From assembly GCA_024803745.1 (NCBI GenBank), contig JANJXV010001722.1, positions 1 to 64,000 of the forward strand: a stretch of 64,000 bases of DNA, given 5' to 3'. The translations under genes were made by a program, and so were the position numbers. The DNA comes from Megascapheus bottae. Taxonomy: Eukaryota > Chordata > Mammalia > Rodentia > Geomyidae. Shown one piece after another: positions 1 to 11,001 of this stretch; the stretch's first letter is position 1; every line of letters starts with the position of its first letter. The notes beneath the pieces are model-generated. The model saw only the letters and a list, made by a program, of their open reading frames with translations, searched no databases and was not told the DNA's origin.

Positions 1-224
1 AGTTCATGATTGATCCATTTGTCTGTTGTTGGGTGGTTTCTCCCCCCCCCCAACTTTCAATTTCTGACTGAAAATGATGAGTAATAGTGTCTTGTACATT
101 TGGCTATATATCTTTTTGTGGACATAGACTTTCATAGTCTTTCTCTTAAAAGTACAAGGGCATGGGAAAGCTGGTTACATGGCAAATGTATGCTTTTAAA
201 GAAACTACTAAGCCATTTTCTTGT

Positions 225-388
225 CTGTTGCCTTTCTCTCTGTCTCCTTTTATTTCTCTCTCTTCCTCTATTTTTCTCTTGATTTCTTTCTCCCTCTCTT
301 TGCCTCACTTTGTTTTCTCTTCCCTTCCTCCCTCTCCCTCTCTTCCTTCCCTTCCACCTTTCTCCTCTCTCTTTCTGTCTTTCTTCTG
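225..388. repeat. Polypyrimidine (CT-rich) tract, SINE tail
   Basis: Almost pure C/T on the plus strand with irregular tct/ccct units. It abuts the 3' end of the minus-strand SINE at 389-607, so on that strand it is a purine-rich tail that has expanded. Frames reading through it give low-complexity Ser/Leu/Phe or Arg/Glu peptides, which are not genes. Confidence 0.85.
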
Positions 389-607
389 TGCTGGCACAAG
401 GGCTTGAACTCAAGGCCTGGGCACTGTCCCTGAGATTTTTCACTCAGGGCTGGCATTCTACCACTTAAATCACAGCTCCACTTGTGGCTTTTTGAATAGT
501 TAATTGGAGATGAGTCTCATAGACTTTTCCTGCTTGGGCTGGCTTCAAACCAAGATCCTCAGGTCTCAGCCTCTCTGTAGCTCAGATTACATATCTGAGC
601 CCCCAGC
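389..607 (-). mobile_element. B1-Geo dimeric SINE
   Basis: On the plus strand it reads right arm first (gggcttgaactcaaggcctg), then the linker (gttaattggagatgag), then the reversed 7SL/B1-like arm (ctcaggtctcagcctc). Both arms are present but diverged. The 3' tail is the CT-rich tract on its left. Family name inferred; a non-autonomous L1-mobilised element. Confidence 0.8.
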
Positions 608-1284
608 CATCTTCCTGCTCTTACACAGCACGATCAATCTTTCCCTTCCTTACTTTTGGTTCAAATCAGTTCTAGTTATGTTTCTTGCAACCCAAGAGTC
701 ACGGTAAGTATGGAAGACACTGCTTTGGGGAAATTTATTTGTAGGATTGGGAATCTGCATATTATCAAATAATATTTACTTAGAACAAATAATGCTCAGA
801 AGAAGCCATGTGAAGGCTTGAGCCATACCTAACATGATTTAATCTGATCAGCTCAGGACCAATGATTTTAAACCCTCACACTGGGAGAAATTGCAACCCA
901 AACAGCCCATAAATACTATCATTTATCATCTGATCTCATTCCTTGTTATTCCTGAGAGCAAATGGGATTCACAAACTGAGAGAAGACTAATGGTTGATGT
1001 GGTTAATTTGAGCAGTGCTTTTTTTTTAAATTCTCTAATGAGTTAATAAGAATTTAATAAGAAGTTTATAATTGTTGCCAAGATGCCTGTGAGGTAGGGA
1101 AATGTTCTGCCAGGGGCAGAATATTTGAACCAAGTGATGCAAAGACAAAAGTGGCAGCGTGCCCGAGTTAATGTGGGGCTTTGCCACGTCTAAGGCCACC
1201 TCTGGCTGAAGAGCAGGTGAAAGAAGAACAACAGAGGGACTAAGAAGCATGGCTCCAGGCTAGATGGCTTTCTTGAATTCTGAT
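608..1284. other. Unique sequence, no gene seen
   Basis: No convincing repeat, splice-bounded exon or long open frame. Ordinary mixed-composition sequence. Confidence 0.5.
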
Positions 1285-1375
1285 GCGGGCTCCTATCATC
1301 TTGTGACCTTGCCCTTGCCCTTGACCACAGGCTTGCCGCTTCCCTGTGCCTCAGTTTCCTACAAAGCAGAGATAC
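1285..1375 (+). mobile_element. MIR fossil (core fragment)
   Basis: Contains 'cttgtgacctt' followed by 'tgtgcctcagtttcctac', the diagnostic central part of the ancient mammalian tRNA-derived SINE MIR. Diverged and truncated. Confidence 0.55.
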
Positions 1376-1398
1376 CCAAGCATGTTCCCTGTTGATTA

Positions 1399-1800
1399 AG
1401 TTCTCATTGCTGGGACAAACAACAGAGAAAACAACCTAAGAGAAAAGGCATTTGCTCTGTGCTTAAGGTCATTCTGGTAGGAATGGTGCAGGAAAGATCA
1501 AAGCAAGTTATGTCCTGGTGGCCAAAGAGGAGAGGGGAGGGATTGAGAGGATGAGGAAGAGAAGGGAGGGAGAAGGAGAAAGTTTGCTTGAGGTGGCTTC
1601 CTTTCCCTTTTTCCTCTTACCCTGATTAGGCCCTGGGAGGATTCTGCTCACTTTCAGAGAGATTTCTACCCCTTCATTGGGTCTTCCCTTCAGTTATTGC
1701 TCTCAGGAAAGGACTCAGACACACCCCAAGGTGGCCTTTCCTAACTTCCTAGGTTTCCCCCAAGCCAATCAGGATGCCATTCAAGACTAACCATCACACT
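1399..1800. mobile_element. Diverged interspersed repeat, rodent type, family unsure
   Basis: Begins 'ttctcattgctgggacaaac' and ends near 'caatcaggatgccattcaag'. This order (a start about a cell-like 'attgctg.gacaaa' phrase, a middle with a purine-rich run at about 1530-1590, an end in 'taaccatcac') resembles a repeat common in rodent genomes. I cannot name the family or orientation with confidence. Confidence 0.3.
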
Positions 1801-1812
1801 GCCTCTGCTGTG

Positions 1813-2004
1813 CTTCTCTCTCTCCCTCTCTCCCTCTCTCCCTCTCTCCCTCTCTCCCTCTCTCCCTCTCTCCCTCTCTCCCTCTCTCCCTCCCCCCTCC
1901 CCCCTCCCTCTCCCTCCCTCTCCCTCCCTCTCCCTCCTTCTCCCTCCCTCCCCCTCCCTCCCCCTTCTCCTCCCTCTCCCCCCCTCCTCTGTGTGTGTGT
2001 GTGT
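1813..2004. repeat. (TCTCTCCC)n then CCCTCCCTCT-type tract, ending in (TG)n
   Basis: An 8-bp unit tctctccc repeats regularly from about 1817 to 1890, then becomes C-richer and ends in a short (TG)n at 1990-2004. It directly abuts the 3' end of the minus-strand SINE at 2005-2212 and so appears to be its expanded tail. Confidence 0.9.
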
Positions 2005-2212
2005 CCTGGGCTTGAACTCACGGTTTGGGTGCTGTCCTTGAGCTTTTTTATTCAAGGCTAGCACTTGAGCCACATCTCCTCTTCTGGCTTTTTTTTTCTT
2101 ATTATGGCTAATTGGAGATAAGAGTCTCTCAGACTTTCCTACCTGGCCTGGCTTTGAACCATGATCCTCAGACCCCAGCCTCCTGAGTGGCTGGGATGAG
2201 AGCTATCGGTTT
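2005..2212 (-). mobile_element. B1-Geo dimeric SINE
   Basis: Right arm (gggcttgaactcacggtttg), T-run, linker 'taattggagataagagtctc' and reversed B1-like arm (gatcctcagaccccagcc) are all readable. Its tail is the microsatellite on the left. Confidence 0.85.
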
Positions 2213-2949
2213 CTCTCAGGGTTCTTTAGAAGATAAAATGGGTTGATAGTCAGGGGTGCAGGGGACGCCAACAGCAGTCAACACAGTTAGCAAATGTTCA
2301 TCCACAGTTTTATCACAACGACTGTTGGTAGGTTCATCATGCATAGCATTCTCCCCAGTTGAGTGCAGGAAATTCACTTTTCCCATTTCTCACTTAGATG
2401 TTTTGGACAGTCTGCTTTAAAACAATGGATCATCATTTTCATTACTGATGAGAATCTGGGGGTTCAGTAACATGAACAAGTGGCCAACTGATGGAGCCAG
2501 TTTTCCAACCCAGAATGGCGGGTCCCTAACGGGCATGCTTTCTTCTATGTACTGTTTTGAAGCTGTCCTAGACTCCAGGGACTCCAAGGTCAGCTTAGAG
2601 CTGTCTTGCGCTTAGATGCAGGAGAGAAAGAGCTCTTCCACAGGAATGAATGCTCAGGATTTCTATCAGTTCTCCTAAGATCCAGATGGGACCTGAGGGC
2701 TTTGGGTGAAGAAGGCCTTGTGAGCCTTTTCTGTCTTAGGGCAAAGCCAAGGGAGCCCACCATATCCTGTAGGCCAGGGGGTCATTTCCCAGCATGTAGC
2801 TTTTCCTCCTCACTGCAGCTCTGTGAGGCCTGGGATAGGAAATGTTGGCAGGTATCTCTGAAGCCATGGGCCCTCAAGTGTGGTCAACCTCACTACTCAG
2901 GTGTCTCGTGACTCAGAGGAAACCGGTATGCCTGTGAGTGCATGCCACC
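2213..2949. other. Mostly unique sequence with a MIR fossil
   Basis: 2425-2530 resembles antisense MIR ('actgatgagaatctggggg', 'ccagttttccaacccagaat'). The rest shows no recognisable gene; the open frame at 2606-2911 (101 codons) matches nothing I know. Confidence 0.4.
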
Positions 2950-3168
2950 ACTCGAGCTCAGGGCCTGGGTGCTGTCCCTGAGCTTTTTTTGCTCAAGGCT
3001 AGCATCAATGTCAACTGAGCCACAGAGCTCCTTTTGGTCTTTTAGAGGGGGCAGTAGTTAATTGGTGAATCTCAGGGATATTCCTTTCTGGGCTGGCTTT
3101 GAACTGTGATCCTCAGATCTCAGCCTCCTGAGTAGCTAGGAGGACTGGCACGAGCCCATCAGCACCCA
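2950..3168 (-). mobile_element. B1-Geo dimeric SINE
   Basis: Right arm 'gagctcagggcctgggtgct' through reversed B1-like arm 'cagcctcctgagtagctagg'. A small insertion lies in the right arm around 3003-3020. Confidence 0.85.
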
Positions 3169-3290
3169 ATCCGTTATCCCAGTTTTACAGGTCTGGAAAG
3201 TAGATTGGTGGGGCTCAAGTTCCTAACCCAGAAGTGATTTTAATGTGTAAATGATGGAAATGGGATTCCAACTCCGGTCTCTACTGATCT
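3169..3290 (-). mobile_element. MIR fossil
   Basis: 'ttatcccagttttacaggtc' followed about 85 bp later by 'gggattccaactccggtct' matches the spacing of antisense MIR (second-half tract to B-box region). It sits directly against the 5' end of the SINE at 2950-3168. Confidence 0.6.
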
Positions 3291-4555
3291 GAACACTTAA
3301 ATTGCTGACATGGCTGAGTGGGAAGGTAGCCAGGTGGTTTGGTTATACAACTGATCCATTCCCAGGGTCTCTGTGTCCTAAGAGGTGCAGTTTTCCACGT
3401 TGGGTGGTTAGACAGATGAATTAGTTGGGTGATCCATTCCTGTTAGTAGTGGAACAGTCTCTGGGTAGCACATTCCTCAGGTTCTGGGGTGATTTTGCTT
3501 CTTCCTTCCTTGTCATGCTCAGCTCAAGGGCTGTAGACTCATTTTATAATTCTCTGTCTTCCTTCCTGGCTAGCCCGGCTCTGGCTGCATCTGCTTTGAT
3601 ATGCGTTCCTGGTTTGATCTCTTATTTATGAGAGGCAGTTTTCACAGACAAAACAGAGAAGCAGGCCTTTCCATCCCAGCAGCAAATGTTTGCCTCACTT
3701 CTGGAGCAGGAGGCAGGCAGCCATGGCTTGACTGCTCTGTACCCGCACCTGAGACCAGGGCCAGAATCTGGACACTGGGTGGGGACATTTAGCTCATCGC
3801 CGTATTTTGCACCCACTGCACAAATGGGCCGTGTATTTACACCCAGGCTCGGCTCGGCCTCGGGGAGACCCAATGCTTTCCCTCCCCTGCACCACCTATT
3901 AATATATCGAAACACTAACCCACTGTGTGGTGGTGTTGAGAGATCAGACTTTGCTGGAGTCATGACAGGATAATGAAATTACAAGGGTGGGGACCCTCCT
4001 GACAGATCAGTGACCTGTAAAAAGAGAAAGGGAGATTAGACTTCCCCTTTCCTCTACCTGTGAAGAAAGAGATAACGAGAAAGCACCAAGGACTCCATAC
4101 AGAAAGAGCTCTCACCAGAGGGCAGCCAAGCTGGATAACCTGGGTGCCAGACTTTCAGCTCCTCTGAATGTAAGAGAGAGATGTTTGTTACTTTTCACCG
4201 TATGGCATTTTGTTCAAGGACAAATGAAGATAGATTGCTCTTTGTCCAGAGAAGCCAATCTAGATTGCTGGATCCACTTTGAGTTTGCTAATGTAGATGG
4301 GCAGTTAGCAACTCCAGCAGAATGAAGCCTAAACTGAATGGAGGTGGCTGTGAGCCGTTTGAGTTTAGGTGGTTTGGGAAATATAACTTGAAAGGACAGG
4401 CATGTCTGGAGAGTGCTGTCTCCCTTACTGGTTTTGGCATATTTAAGTTAGGGAATCCTCAATTTACTTTGAAATTAGTTCTTTTGAAAAACATATCCTA
4501 CAAAGTTGATGTAATGGTATATTTTATGTTATATGAACTTCAATTTTAAAATGTA
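3291..4555. other. Unique sequence, no gene seen
   Basis: No repeat or gene recognised. Overlapping 95-113-codon frames on both strands at 3622-3973 come from a locally GC-richer patch and match nothing I know. Confidence 0.5.
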
Positions 4556-5190
4556 GTAATCAACCAAATTAATCTATTAGGGTCTAGATTTATGTATTAA
4601 TATGTTAATCAATTAATGTATTTACTAATCTACAGATATAAATCTATAAATCTGTCTACAGAAGTATAATCTATACACAGTACATGCATTTATATATAAT
4701 ATATTTAGTGTATATATTACAGCATATACAATCCAGTAATATACACTATACTATTTATATACTATATATACTATACTACTATATATTATATTTAATAATA
4801 TAATTATACCATATTCTAAATGTTTTTATAATGTGTTGTAAGTATATAATATAATACATTTATAAATATAGGGGCTGGGAGTTTGACTCAGTGGTAAAGT
4901 ACTTGCCTAGAATGCACAAAGACCTGGGCTCTATTCTTCCATATCACATACACAGGAAAGCTGGAAGTGGTAGAAAACTAGCCTTGAGTAAAGCCCAAGG
5001 ACAGTGCTCAGGCCCTGAGTTTAAGCCCCAAGATTGGGAAAAAAAATAAATATAATCTATAAACATATTTTCTAATAATATAATATACTATAATAAGAGT
5101 GTATATTACAAATATATTAAACATGCTAGCTATATATTAGTACATTATATATCAATACATTACATACTAGTATATATTAATCCATACTCT
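4556..5190. repeat. AT-rich low-complexity block
   Basis: Dense tata/atta words on both sides of the SINE at 4871-5045. No regular repeat unit. This composition is typical of decayed (TA)n. Confidence 0.75.
4871..5045 (+). mobile_element. IDL-Geo dimeric SINE
   Basis: Starts 'ggggctgggagtttgactca' (ID-like pol III A-box region), has a degraded B box, linker 'cacaggaaagctggaagtgg' and the Geo right arm ending in an A-rich tail. It is flanked by 'ataaatata' at 4862-4870 and 5046-5054, a possible TSD, though weak evidence in AT-rich DNA. Confidence 0.85.
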
Positions 5191-5954
5191 GACCAATAAA
5201 TGAGTTTATATTGACAAAAATTTACATGAACATGATTCTGTGTCATAGAGCTATGATAATGGATGAATGGGTATGTGCCAGCCCAAATGGGTCTTTGAAA
5301 ATAATGTCAAGGATAAACAAATGCTGCAGGGAATAGATGAAACTATACCACAGTTCTATATGTTGTTGCATGTTGTTTATGGGATTTACACATGGCTTTA
5401 GTAATCTCTCCAGCAAACACATGAATAAGAAGATTGCTCAGCTGATAAAGAGCAAGCTGTCTATAAAGCCTGAGTGAACTTGGGAGAGGCAACGAGGAAA
5501 ATTCCAGTGTTGCTGAGTGTTATTCTAGATGTTAAATACACCCTAACGGATGTAAATAAACATTAACTTTTAATTGCAGAGGGTGGATATGTAGGTGTTG
5601 GGTTTATTATGCTGTATACCTTTCTATATAATTTTTTTCTCATTTAAAACCACGCTTGGTTATGCACAGAATGCTGTTAGAAAACAGAAAAGAAAATGGC
5701 CTCAGTGCTTGTTTGGGGAAGAGGAGTGGGGGTCAGAGGTGGTGGGACATTTATTTGTGCTTTGTGAGATGAGGGCAGCTGCCTAAAAACTATGCCCCTT
5801 TCCTGTCTGCTGTTCAAAGGTGGTGTTAGGAGAATGTGCCTGCAGGGGTGTAGCGAGCAGAGAATTAAACTTAATTAAACATGGAGAAGAATCCCTGGGT
5901 ACAGAATTTGTGCTTAATGATTATTAACTGCTATTGGTACACGGATGTTACACA

Positions 5955-5956
<2 letters not shown>
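5191..5956. other. Unique sequence, no gene seen
   Basis: No repeat family, exon or RNA gene recognised. Confidence 0.5.
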
Positions 5957-6001
<45 letters not shown>

Positions 6002-6003
6002 CA
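5957..6003. repeat. (TA)n microsatellite
   Basis: About 20 uninterrupted ta units, likely polymorphic. Confidence 0.95.
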
Positions 6004-6611
6004 TATTTAAATTATGCCATCTGTTTTGTTTGTATTTTTGGAAGCTTATTTAAAAGAAACATTAGTATATGTCTTCTAACTTCTGGTAGTGTTTGACTTT
6101 TTTTTCCCCTTCCTAAGGTAGAAAAAAAGCTGTATTGGCTTGGTGATGCTTTTCTCAACTTGTTACATGTATTTACAAATAGCTAGGTACAAACATACAC
6201 AACGCATACACCATCCATGCACCTGTCATGATCTATTCATCCATCTCTGTCTACACTTACATACATGACATGAGTGTGTGCATTGATGCATACAGTACTT
6301 GCCCAAGGAATGTACGTTTCCACCATTAAGTTGGCTACTCCACACCGTATGAAAGACAGAACCGAGATGCCTGGGTTCCTTGTTCTAGAGCCCAAGGCTC
6401 TAGAACGTGCAATTGTAGTGATCTGAGAGAAAGGCTTTAATCTGAGGCAACTGGTGCACTAGCATGGCATAGAAGAAAGGCCTCACACTAGTAGTCAGCA
6501 GTTTCAACTAGCCGGCAGGTGTGTGCTTTGTGTAACTCCTACATTGTTTTAAACTCAATTAATGAATAAAAAAATCCTAAATGGTGTTTGATCTTGGGTA
6601 AGTTACATCTC
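6004..6611. other. Unique sequence with one perfect inverted repeat
   Basis: The only structure seen is an 11-bp perfect inverted repeat at 6382-6392 / 6396-6406 (arms gttctagagcc / ggctctagaac, 3-bp loop). No gene. Confidence 0.5.
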
Positions 6612-6712
6612 CTCTGTCTCTCTCTCTCTCTCTGTCTGTCTGTCTCTGTCTCTGTCTCTGTCTTTCTCTCTCTCTCTCTCTCCCTCTCCCTCTCTCTCCC
6701 TACCCCCCCTTA
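6612..6712. repeat. (CT)n / (GTCT)n pyrimidine tract
   Basis: ct units with tctgtctg and tctctgtctctg blocks, then ctctccct. No SINE boundary is visible on either side. Confidence 0.9.
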
Positions 6713-7386
6713 TAACCTGAAAAATGAAAGTTAATGCTGTTTCAGTGAGCCCTAAATGAGAGATTGCCAAGTATGTATGGTCGTGCACACTGCGTAACTC
6801 AGCGCCTCGTGAGTCTTTGACTTTAGTCTCTAATGGCAGGGCGTCGCTTTCCAGTCTGATGAACCGAGAAGCAATGTTGATGGCTTTTTCATTCCACTTC
6901 AGAATTCAATAGCCGCAGTGGGCACTGCAGCCACATGACCTCCAGATGTCCTTTGAAGGAACTGCTCCTCCTGTAGGCGATGGGCTGGGAAGTGGTGATG
7001 CCTGGCCTGGGGGTGGGGAGTGGGGTGCTGGATTGGGGCCCATGGTTGAGCTCCAGGGCCTTGTCTTCCTTTGGGATTTCAGACTAGGTGTCCCAGGATG
7101 GTAGGAGAAACGGCTCAGATTCTTGGATGATGGGCAGGACAGTGGTTAAACGAGATGACAGAATGAACAATTTGCAGAAGTCCTCCCTGCAGGTTCTGTC
7201 ACGGATGGTCCCCAACATGGGAATCTCCTAAGAGGCCTCTCAGACTTATGAACTGAAACACATGTAATACGATCGAGTGGACATGAATGCATTGTGTATC
7301 TTTGTATGTCTCATCCTAGCATCAGACCCAACACAGGACACAGCTCAGTGGGAGTTCATTCATTCTGCCTCTGAATAGCTACTTTG
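6713..7386. other. Unique sequence, no gene seen
   Basis: Nothing recognised. It includes a G-rich patch near 7000-7030. Confidence 0.5.
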
Positions 7387-7614
7387 CTAGTCCTGGACCT
7401 AGGTGTTGTCCCTTAGCTCCTTTCATTCAAGGCTGGCACTCTACCACTTGAGCTACAGCACCACTTGTGGCTTTTTCTGTAATTAATTGAAGATGAGAGT
7501 CTTGAGGACGTTTCTGTCTGGGCCATTTCTGTCTGGGCTGGCTTTGAACTGTGATCCTCAGATTTTATCTTCCTGAGTAGCTAGGATGACAGATATGAAC
7601 CACTGGTACCTGGC
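7387..7614 (-). mobile_element. B1-Geo dimeric SINE
   Basis: Right arm 'ctaccacttgagctacagca', linker 'taattgaagatgagagtctt', reversed B1 arm 'cttcctgagtagctaggatg'. A local 20-bp echo, 'tttctgtctggg' at 7520-7546, duplicates part of the middle. Its left-arm end is abutted by the IDL-Geo at 7615-7808. Confidence 0.85.
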
Positions 7615-7808
7615 TTTTTTTTTGCCAGCCCTGGGTTTGAGCTCAGGGCCTGAGCACTGTCCTTGGATTTTCTCAAGGCTAGAGCTCTACCACTTGAGCC
7701 TCAGCACCATTTCCGGCTTTTTTCTATGTATGTGGTACTGAGGAATCGAACCCGGGTCTTCATGCATGCTAGGCAAGCACTTTAACCACTAGGCCAAACT
7801 CCCGGCCC
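7615..7808 (-). mobile_element. IDL-Geo dimeric SINE inserted at the edge of an older SINE
   Basis: T-run (reversed tail), Geo arm 'gggtttgagctcagggcctg', 'ttttttctatgtatgtggta' linker, and reversed ID-like arm with an intact B box (aatcgaacccgggtcttc). It lies exactly at the outer boundary of the B1-Geo at 7387-7614, so it is probably the later insertion. Confidence 0.9.
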
Positions 7809-8447
7809 TGCTTTTTAATTTTTAAAGTATTTCATAGGAAAATTTCCAACGTGTACAAAAAGTAGGACAATTATATAATAAACTTCCAGGCACTAATCCC
7901 GTGGCTTCCACAGTCATTAACATTTACAGGTCTGGGTCCAGATCTTCTCCCAAGCTTTTATTTCTATAATAATTTAAAGCAAATAAGATATTCTAGCATT
8001 TTACTCACAAGTACATTAGTATGCATCAATAACAGATAAAGACATTTAAAGGCCACATCGACATTTGACAATAATTTCTTATGTCTCATCTGTTGCTTAG
8101 TGAGTGTTCAACATTCTATATTTGCCTTAGAAATATAGTTATGGCTTTTTTTTCAGAGCAAGATTCAAATTCCTTACATTGTAACTATAGTAATGGTTTA
8201 GGACCATCAGTTACAATAGCGAATATCCTTTTCTCTACATGCTTATTTGTCTTACAGATGCCCCATATTCTGGATTTGACTGATGATAATCATATTTCTT
8301 CCCAACATCATACTCTGTGCCCTTTATTTCAAACTATATGTGTCCTTTACATACAGCCAGAGGCATTACTTGTCTTCTTGTGGTTGAAAATAGTGATTAC
8401 CAAAGGATGCACATTTCAAGTTATTTATTCATAGGTGTTCTCCTATT
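7809..8447. mobile_element. Ancient LINE-1-like remnant, orientation unsure
   Basis: Phrases such as 'tttaaagcaaataagatatt', 'cattagtatgcatcaataac' and 'cacatttcaagttattta' follow the order of an old mammalian repeat, probably the non-coding part of an L1. The 117-codon plus-strand frame at 8081-8434 lies inside it and is not a gene. Confidence 0.35.
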
Positions 8448-8460
8448 AAAAACCATTTGA

Positions 8461-8643
8461 GGGGCTAGTAGCATGGTAGAGTGCTTGCCTAGCATTCATG
8501 AAGACCCAGGTTCGATTCCTCAGTATCACATATATGGAAAACAGCTGTGCTGTGCTCAAGTGGTAGAGCTCTAGCCTTGAGGAATGCCCAAGGACAATGC
8601 TCAGGCCCTGAATTCAAGCCCTAGGTCTGGCAAAACAAAAAAC
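8461..8643 (+). mobile_element. IDL-Geo dimeric SINE
   Basis: ID-like arm with good B box ('aggttcgattcctcagtatc'), Geo arm and an acaaaaaac tail. It is flanked by 'aaaaaccatttga' (8448-8460) and 'aaaaacatttga' (8644-8655), a TSD differing by one base. Confidence 0.9.
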
Positions 8644-8655
8644 AAAAACATTTGA

Positions 8656-8735
8656 TGCTGGGTGCCGGTGGCTCATACCTGTAACCCTAGCTACTCAGAA
8701 GGCTGAGATGAGAGGATCTCAGGTCTCACATATGT
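8656..8735 (+). mobile_element. Truncated B1-like left arm
   Basis: 'tgctgggtgccggtggctca' to 'gaggatctcaggtctcacat' is the 7SL/B1-like arm alone, immediately after the IDL-Geo TSD. The right arm is absent. Confidence 0.75.
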
Positions 8736-9320
8736 TAGGTAAACATCCTGCATTGAGGAAGGCTTTCATGTGGTAGGCAAACTAAATCCCTAGCTTATAA
8801 CCTCTGATTTTTTTTTAAAGCTCCCTGCTTTCAAGATACAAAAAAGTGCCTGTAGTTTCTCTTGCTCATCTCCTAATGAGCCCTAAAATCCAGCACTTCC
8901 CAGGTAGCCATACTTACTTTTCATAGGGAATTGCATATAGAAACAATTCATTACGAATGGGCTGGGACACTAATAGTCAATGTTTGGAAACACACACTGT
9001 TTTAGTAAAAAGAACATAAGTCCTGGATCCAGGCCGATATATTCTTGGTTCAGATAAAAGTTACTCCTTAAAAAAATGTGTTTTGATTTTCTATTTGCTT
9101 GTGTTTTCACTTAGGTACAACGTGACACAAGCCTTGTATGTGTGTGATATCTATTTATATGTGTGAAGGGACAATTTAAAACTAAAAATAACAACACCGT
9201 TATTAACATAAAGATTAATAGAAATAACTGAAGTTTTTTTCCCCTGTTGGCATACATCCCACTCTGAATATGAATCCAAATATTTACATGGAAACCACTC
9301 AAGTTTGGTCTCTGAAGGAT
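8736..9320. other. Unique sequence, no gene seen
   Basis: No repeat or gene recognised. Confidence 0.45.
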
Positions 9321-9335
9321 TGTGCTGGTAATTTT

Positions 9336-9544
9336 TTTTTGTTTGTTTTTGGTTTTTTTTGCCAGTCATGGGCTTGAGCTCAGGGCCTGAGCACTGTCCT
9401 TGGACTTTCTCAAGGCTGGAGCTCTACCACTTGAGCCTCAGCACCACTTCCGGCTTTTTTCTATGTATGTGGTACCAAGGAATCGAACCCGGGTCTTCAT
9501 GCATGCTAGGCAAGCACTTTAACCACTAGGCCAAACTCCCGGCC
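9336..9544 (-). mobile_element. IDL-Geo dimeric SINE with perfect 15-bp TSD
   Basis: Full-length element with T-rich reversed tail (9336-9360), Geo arm, linker and ID-like arm with intact B box. It is flanked by identical 15-bp copies of tgtgctggtaatttt at 9321-9335 and 9545-9559. The perfect TSD and low divergence point to a fairly recent L1-type insertion. Confidence 0.95.
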
Positions 9545-9559
9545 TGTGCTGGTAATTTT

Positions 9560-10386
9560 ACACACAAGTCAGATGCTCTTTTTTTTGTCTCTACAACCTT
9601 CACCTGTATCCTTCCAGCCTTTCAGTGCTGATGTTAAGTACTTGAAGTTAGCAGCTGGTCTATAAGTTAATAAGGAACCTTGCCCCACCCCAGTTCTTCC
9701 CTGACCTCAGATTCTACTCAGTAATAGGATCCCCTAGCACCCTGGCACTTGTGTCTAGTTGATGATCCTTTGGGGGGATTCCTGCACTCTCTTCCTATGT
9801 GGTAGTCTGTTAGAAGGACTTTTTGGGGGGATTCCTGCACTCTCTTCACGTGTAGTGGTCTGTTAGAAGGACTTGGCAGAACTTAGCCAAGTCCTGTGGT
9901 TAATTTAATGTCATGTCCTTAACTATATAGGACACACACAACCAGAGGAGAGTAGGGTACAAAGGTTGGGGAGTGCCCCAAGTGTGGGAGTGCCTGTCCT
10001 CGTGGGGCAGGCCAACTTGCCACCCATTGATATGTCTTCCAATCAGTGAGGTCCCTGTTTATGAAGGTTTCATTACAATCACCATTGACCCACCAATCAA
10101 ATCAATGGCCAGTCGATTGAATTCAACCTCCAGACTCCTTCACTTCCCTGGAGGCCCAGTGGCTGGAAAAATCCAAGCCCTCTAGTTATCTGGACTTTTT
10201 TTCCCCCCTACTGACCAGTGTCCATCCCCAAATCATTTCTATCACTTGGGCCACACCTCTACTTCCAAGTTACATGGATTCTAATTCAACCGACCTGAAC
10301 TGGGCTATGGACATTTCTATCACTGAAAATGTACTCAGGCAATTGTTTGCTAGATGATGAAGGTTGCAGTTAGAAGTGTTCACAGA

Positions 10387-10390
<4 letters not shown>
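9560..10390. other. Unique sequence holding a 53-bp tandem duplication
   Basis: 9769-9873 is a two-copy tandem duplication. Otherwise there is no recognisable gene or repeat. Confidence 0.5.
9769..9873. repeat. 53-bp tandem duplication, two copies
   Basis: The unit from 'ttggggggattcctgcactc' to 'gtctgttagaaggact' occurs at 9769-9820 and 9822-9873, with a few substitutions in the middle (cctatgtggtag versus acgtgtagtgg). Confidence 0.9.

Positions 10391-10437
<47 letters not shown>
10391..10437. repeat. (TG)n microsatellite
   Basis: About 23 uninterrupted tg units. Confidence 0.95.
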
Positions 10438-10438
<1 letters not shown>

Positions 10439-10878
10439 CTCTGTCAGTTGAGAGGACCCTGAAGAAATAACAGTGTAATAACAAGCCCTCCTGGAGAGTC
10501 AGCATCCTGGTTTTAGGTAAAATCTGGAGTCTTAAAATGCCAGAAAATAGAGAAGCAGCAAAGACCAGTCCCCACTCTGAGGGGGGTTGGGGGGGCTAGG
10601 CAGGTCAAAAGCATATAGAAGTCGACTGGACAAACTTCTGATGGCTGAGGCTAGAAGAATTGTTCAACCTAAACATCAAGTAGAGTTGGATGGTAGCCCA
10701 GTGCATAAGATAAAATATCTACAAGTGCATACTGTTTAGGTAAATCATTTAAATAAAAATCTTCCATAAAGAAGAAATCTTAAATAATTTACTTGGACAT
10801 TCTTTATTCAAGGAGGGAGATAGCTAGTTCTGACTGCCTTCAGTGTGTGAGGAAACCTGAAAAGCCAAGTTTACCACC
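10438..10878. other. Unique sequence, no gene seen
   Basis: Nothing recognised. Confidence 0.45.
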
Positions 10879-10893
10879 ACCAGCCATAATTTC

Positions 10894-10986
10894 TTTTCTT
10901 TTTTTTGTGGGGGGGGGTCTGGTGCTTGAACCCAGGACCTTGTCCTTGGTGGGTGAATACTTTGCCATTAAGCGACACCCAGCCCT
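10894..10986 (-). mobile_element. Single ID-like SINE unit with perfect 15-bp TSD
   Basis: T/G-rich reversed tail, then 'tgcttgaacccaggacctt' (reversed B box) and 'gccattaagcgacacccagc' (reversed A-box region). The Geo arm is absent, so this is an ID-like monomer. It is flanked by identical accagccataatttc at 10879-10893 and 10987-11001. Confidence 0.85.
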
Positions 10987-11001
10987 ACCAGCCATAATTT
11001 C

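Noticed and set aside
1741..2073. Arg/Glu/Gly-rich and Ser/Leu/Pro-rich frames over the CT tract (also 132-456 and 23227-23562)
   Set aside because: Low-complexity translation of polypyrimidine/polypurine DNA on both strands.
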